Below, in pieces: positions 3,992 to 5,448 of a DNA stretch of 5,448 nt (position 1 is the stretch's first letter; the number at the start of each line of letters is the position of its first letter). Below the pieces are notes generated by a model. The model saw nothing but the letters and a program-made list of their open reading frames with translations, did not search any database and had not been told where the DNA came from. The stretch spans positions 1 through 5,448 of the forward strand of contig JACZUZ010000173.1 in the NCBI GenBank assembly GCA_022572905.1, read 5' to 3'. The translations under genes were made by a program, and so were the position numbers. Origin of the DNA: Candidatus Zixiibacteriota bacterium. Lineage in GTDB: Bacteria; Zixibacteria; MSB-5A5; GN15; JACZUZ01.

Positions 3992-5017
3992 ATGTCGAAT
4001 CCGGCCAACATTGACCGAATTCTTTCTGACGGTGTTGCCGAGCTGGAAAAGGCGGATGACGCGGAGAAGATAGGCGAAGTTAAAATTCACTATCTGGGCC
4101 GCAAAGGACTCTTATCCGCCGCGCTGAAGGGGCTCAAAGACCTTTCGATTGACGAGCGCAAGGCCTTTGGCGCCGCCGCCAATAATGCTAAGAGTGAGCT
4201 CGCCGCCAAAATTGAAGGTATGCTGTCGGCGCTTAAGCCGTCAACGAAAGCTGACCTCGACTATACCTTACCCGGACAAACAAACCGACTTGGAAGGCTT
4301 CATCCTCTTACAAGGGGTATCAAAGAAATCACAGAGATTTTCCGCAGGATGGGATTTGCTGTCGCTACCGGCCCTGAAATAGAGACGGATTATTATAATT
4401 TTGGAGCGCTGAATTTCCCGGAAGATCATCCCGCCCGGGATATGCAGGATACGTTTTACCTGAGCGAGACAAATGGCCTTCCGCCCGGATTGCTATTGCG
4501 GACTCATACTTCCAATGTTCAGATTCGTGAATTTGAAAGGCGCAAACCCCCGCTAAAAATTATTGCGCCGGGCAAAGTGTATCGTCATGAGGCCGTGTCG
4601 TCGCGAGCGTATTGTGTTTTCCACCAGGTCGAGGGTTTTCAAGTCGGCGAAAATATTAGCATGGCCGACATGAAAGGAGCGCTGGTGGGTTTTTGTCATG
4701 AATATTTTTCACCGGAAATAGAGTTGAGATTCAGGCCGAGCTTCTTCCCATTCACAGAGCCGTCAGCCGAGGTGGATGTTTCTTGTATTATCTGCGACGG
4801 CAAAGGCTGTTCAGTGTGTAAGTACGACGGCTGGCTTGAAATTCTTGGTTGCGGGATGATTGATCCGAATGTAATGACAGCAGTGGGATATGATCCGGAG
4901 AAGTACACCGGTTACGCTTTCGGGATGGGCGTGGAACGCATCGTCATGCTCAAACGCCGCATAACCGACATTCGGCTTTTTTACGAAAATGACATTCGCT
5001 TCACGCGGAAATATTAA
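3992..5017 (+). CDS. pheS: Phenylalanyl-tRNA synthetase alpha subunit
   Basis: Catalytic subunit of the class II (alpha-beta)2 enzyme that charges tRNA-Phe. The 341 residues match family length. Residues 1-90 form the helical coiled-coil arm that contacts tRNA (with HYLGRKGLLS at 33-42). The catalytic domain shows HPLTRGIKEI (104-113), GPEIETDYYNF (127-137), HPARDMQDTFY (146-156), RTHTSNVQ (170-177), motif 2 APGKVYRHE...FHQVEGF (192-216), RFRPSFFPFTEPSAEVDV (246-263) and motif 3 GYAFGMGVERIVML (307-320). Four cysteines in CIIC-DGKGC-SVC (265-276) form a possible metal knuckle before GWLEILGCGM; this variant occurs in many non-gammaproteobacterial PheS. The C-terminus is RFTRKY instead of the common RFLRQF. 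The start ATG 3992 has no good Shine-Dalgarno but fits the usual N-terminal length. pheT follows after 25 bases. Confidence 0.97.
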   Translation: MSNPANIDRILSDGVAELEKADDAEKIGEVKIHYLGRKGLLSAALKGLKDLSIDERKAFGAAANNAKSELAAKIEGMLSALKPSTKADLDYTLPGQTNRLGRLHPLTRGIKEITEIFRRMGFAVATGPEIETDYYNFGALNFPEDHPARDMQDTFYLSETNGLPPGLLLRTHTSNVQIREFERRKPPLKIIAPGKVYRHEAVSSRAYCVFHQVEGFQVGENISMADMKGALVGFCHEYFSPEIELRFRPSFFPFTEPSAEVDVSCIICDGKGCSVCKYDGWLEILGCGMIDPNVMTAVGYDPEKYTGYAFGMGVERIVMLKRRITDIRLFYENDIRFTRKY

Positions 5018-5042
5018 TCCCATTCACCACTGATCTAACAAG

Positions 5043-5448
5043 ATGAAAGTATCCTATAACTGGATTTGCGAACTGGCACAGGTAAACTGGTCTCCTGAAG
5101 AAATGTCGGACCGTCTGACTGCAGCCGGAACAGCCTGTGAAGACATAGTCTCTCTGTCCGAAAAGTTCGAGAACATTGTCGTAGGTCATATCGTCTCAGT
5201 TTCAGACGTTCCCGGGTCTGATAAGCTAAAGTCCGCCCAGGTTGATCTTGGTGATGGACAACACACAATTCTTTGCGGCGCTCCCAACATAGCGACTGAT
5301 CTAAAAACTCCGGTGGCCAGAATTGGGGCTGTTCTGCCAAGTGGCGCTAGAGTGGAATCTGTAACTCATTTTGGAGTGGAGTCCCACGGGATAATTTTGT
5401 CGGAAGCGGAGCTGGAACTATCTGAAGATCATAGCGGAATTATGGTTC
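5043..5448 (+). CDS. pheT: Phenylalanyl-tRNA synthetase beta subunit, N-terminal part (runs off the window)
   Basis: The first 135 codons of PheT, normally about 800 residues, which pairs with PheS, edits mischarged Tyr-tRNA-Phe and binds the tRNA. The sequence starts MKVSYNWICEL (usual MKVSYNWL), then SPEEMSDRLTAAG, followed by the EMAP-II-like tRNA-binding OB fold (44-135): NIVVGHIVSVSDVPGSDKL, AQVDLGDGQHTILCGAPNI, PVARIGAVLPSG, GVESHGIILSEAEL, and LSEDHSGIM. These are the hallmark blocks, all without frame breaks. ATG 5043 is fixed by the family N-terminus; the 25-base gap after pheS has no evident Shine-Dalgarno, so translation may depend on coupling with pheS. The editing, B5 and anticodon-binding domains lie beyond the right edge. 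Confidence 0.96.
   Translation, partial: MKVSYNWICELAQVNWSPEEMSDRLTAAGTACEDIVSLSEKFENIVVGHIVSVSDVPGSDKLKSAQVDLGDGQHTILCGAPNIATDLKTPVARIGAVLPSGARVESVTHFGVESHGIILSEAELELSEDHSGIMV

Noticed and set aside
1..5448. CRISPR array, tRNA, rRNA, insertion sequence, toxin-antitoxin or defence module
   Set aside because: No regularly spaced repeats, cloverleaf pattern, transposase motif, terminal inverted repeat or small paired toxin-like genes were seen.

Overview
The main part of this window (about 600-5448) is the conserved bacterial translation cluster thrS-infC-rpmI-rplT-pheS-pheT, all on the + strand. It encodes threonyl-tRNA synthetase, initiation factor IF3, ribosomal proteins L35 and L20, and both subunits of phenylalanyl-tRNA synthetase, the last running off the right edge. 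The genetic code is standard and GC is moderate (52% by hand count over 601-720). The PheS style (Cys-rich CxxC...CxxC insert, GCGM variant) and the long acidic IF3 tail suggest a Gram-negative lineage outside Gammaproteobacteria, perhaps an FCB-like or candidate phylum. That placement is inference.

The left end (1 to about 630) is a mosaic of four gene pieces. Reading leftward on the - strand, a RecG N-terminus starts at 391 and stops being RecG-like at an A8 tract (163-170). There it passes, in another frame, into the C-terminal part of a ferredoxin-reductase-like FAD/NAD(P) oxidoreductase. Reading rightward, a PgeF/YfiH (laccase-domain) N-terminus starts at GTG 503. It stops being PgeF-like at about 611-631, where ThrRS begins in another frame, lacking roughly its first 95 residues. 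So a block of about 460 bp carrying two divergent gene starts sits between two genes that both lack their 5' ends. The RecG part of the block is AT-rich (38% GC over 171-420, against 44% over 1-160). Each junction is a short stretch compatible with both parents. This is either an assembly chimera or a microhomology-mediated exchange of a divergent promoter region; sequence alone cannot decide.

From thrS onward everything looks intact. infC has no ATG, GTG or TTG at its proper N-terminus. A GGAGG eight bases before an in-frame ATA (2411) points to a rare AUA start, and an eight-codon mini-ORF ends on that ATA in an ATAA overlap. IF3 carries a tail of about 70 residues rich in Ser, Glu, Gln and Gly. 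The rpmI-rplT gap holds several mutually exclusive helices, a candidate autoregulatory element for L20. The rplT-pheS gap has no Phe-rich leader peptide. pheS and pheT are 25 bp apart.

The genes form one functional set: charging of tRNA-Thr and tRNA-Phe, start-site selection, and 50S assembly. No RNA genes, CRISPR arrays, insertion sequences or defence genes are visible, and no gene-free stretch exceeds 300 bases.
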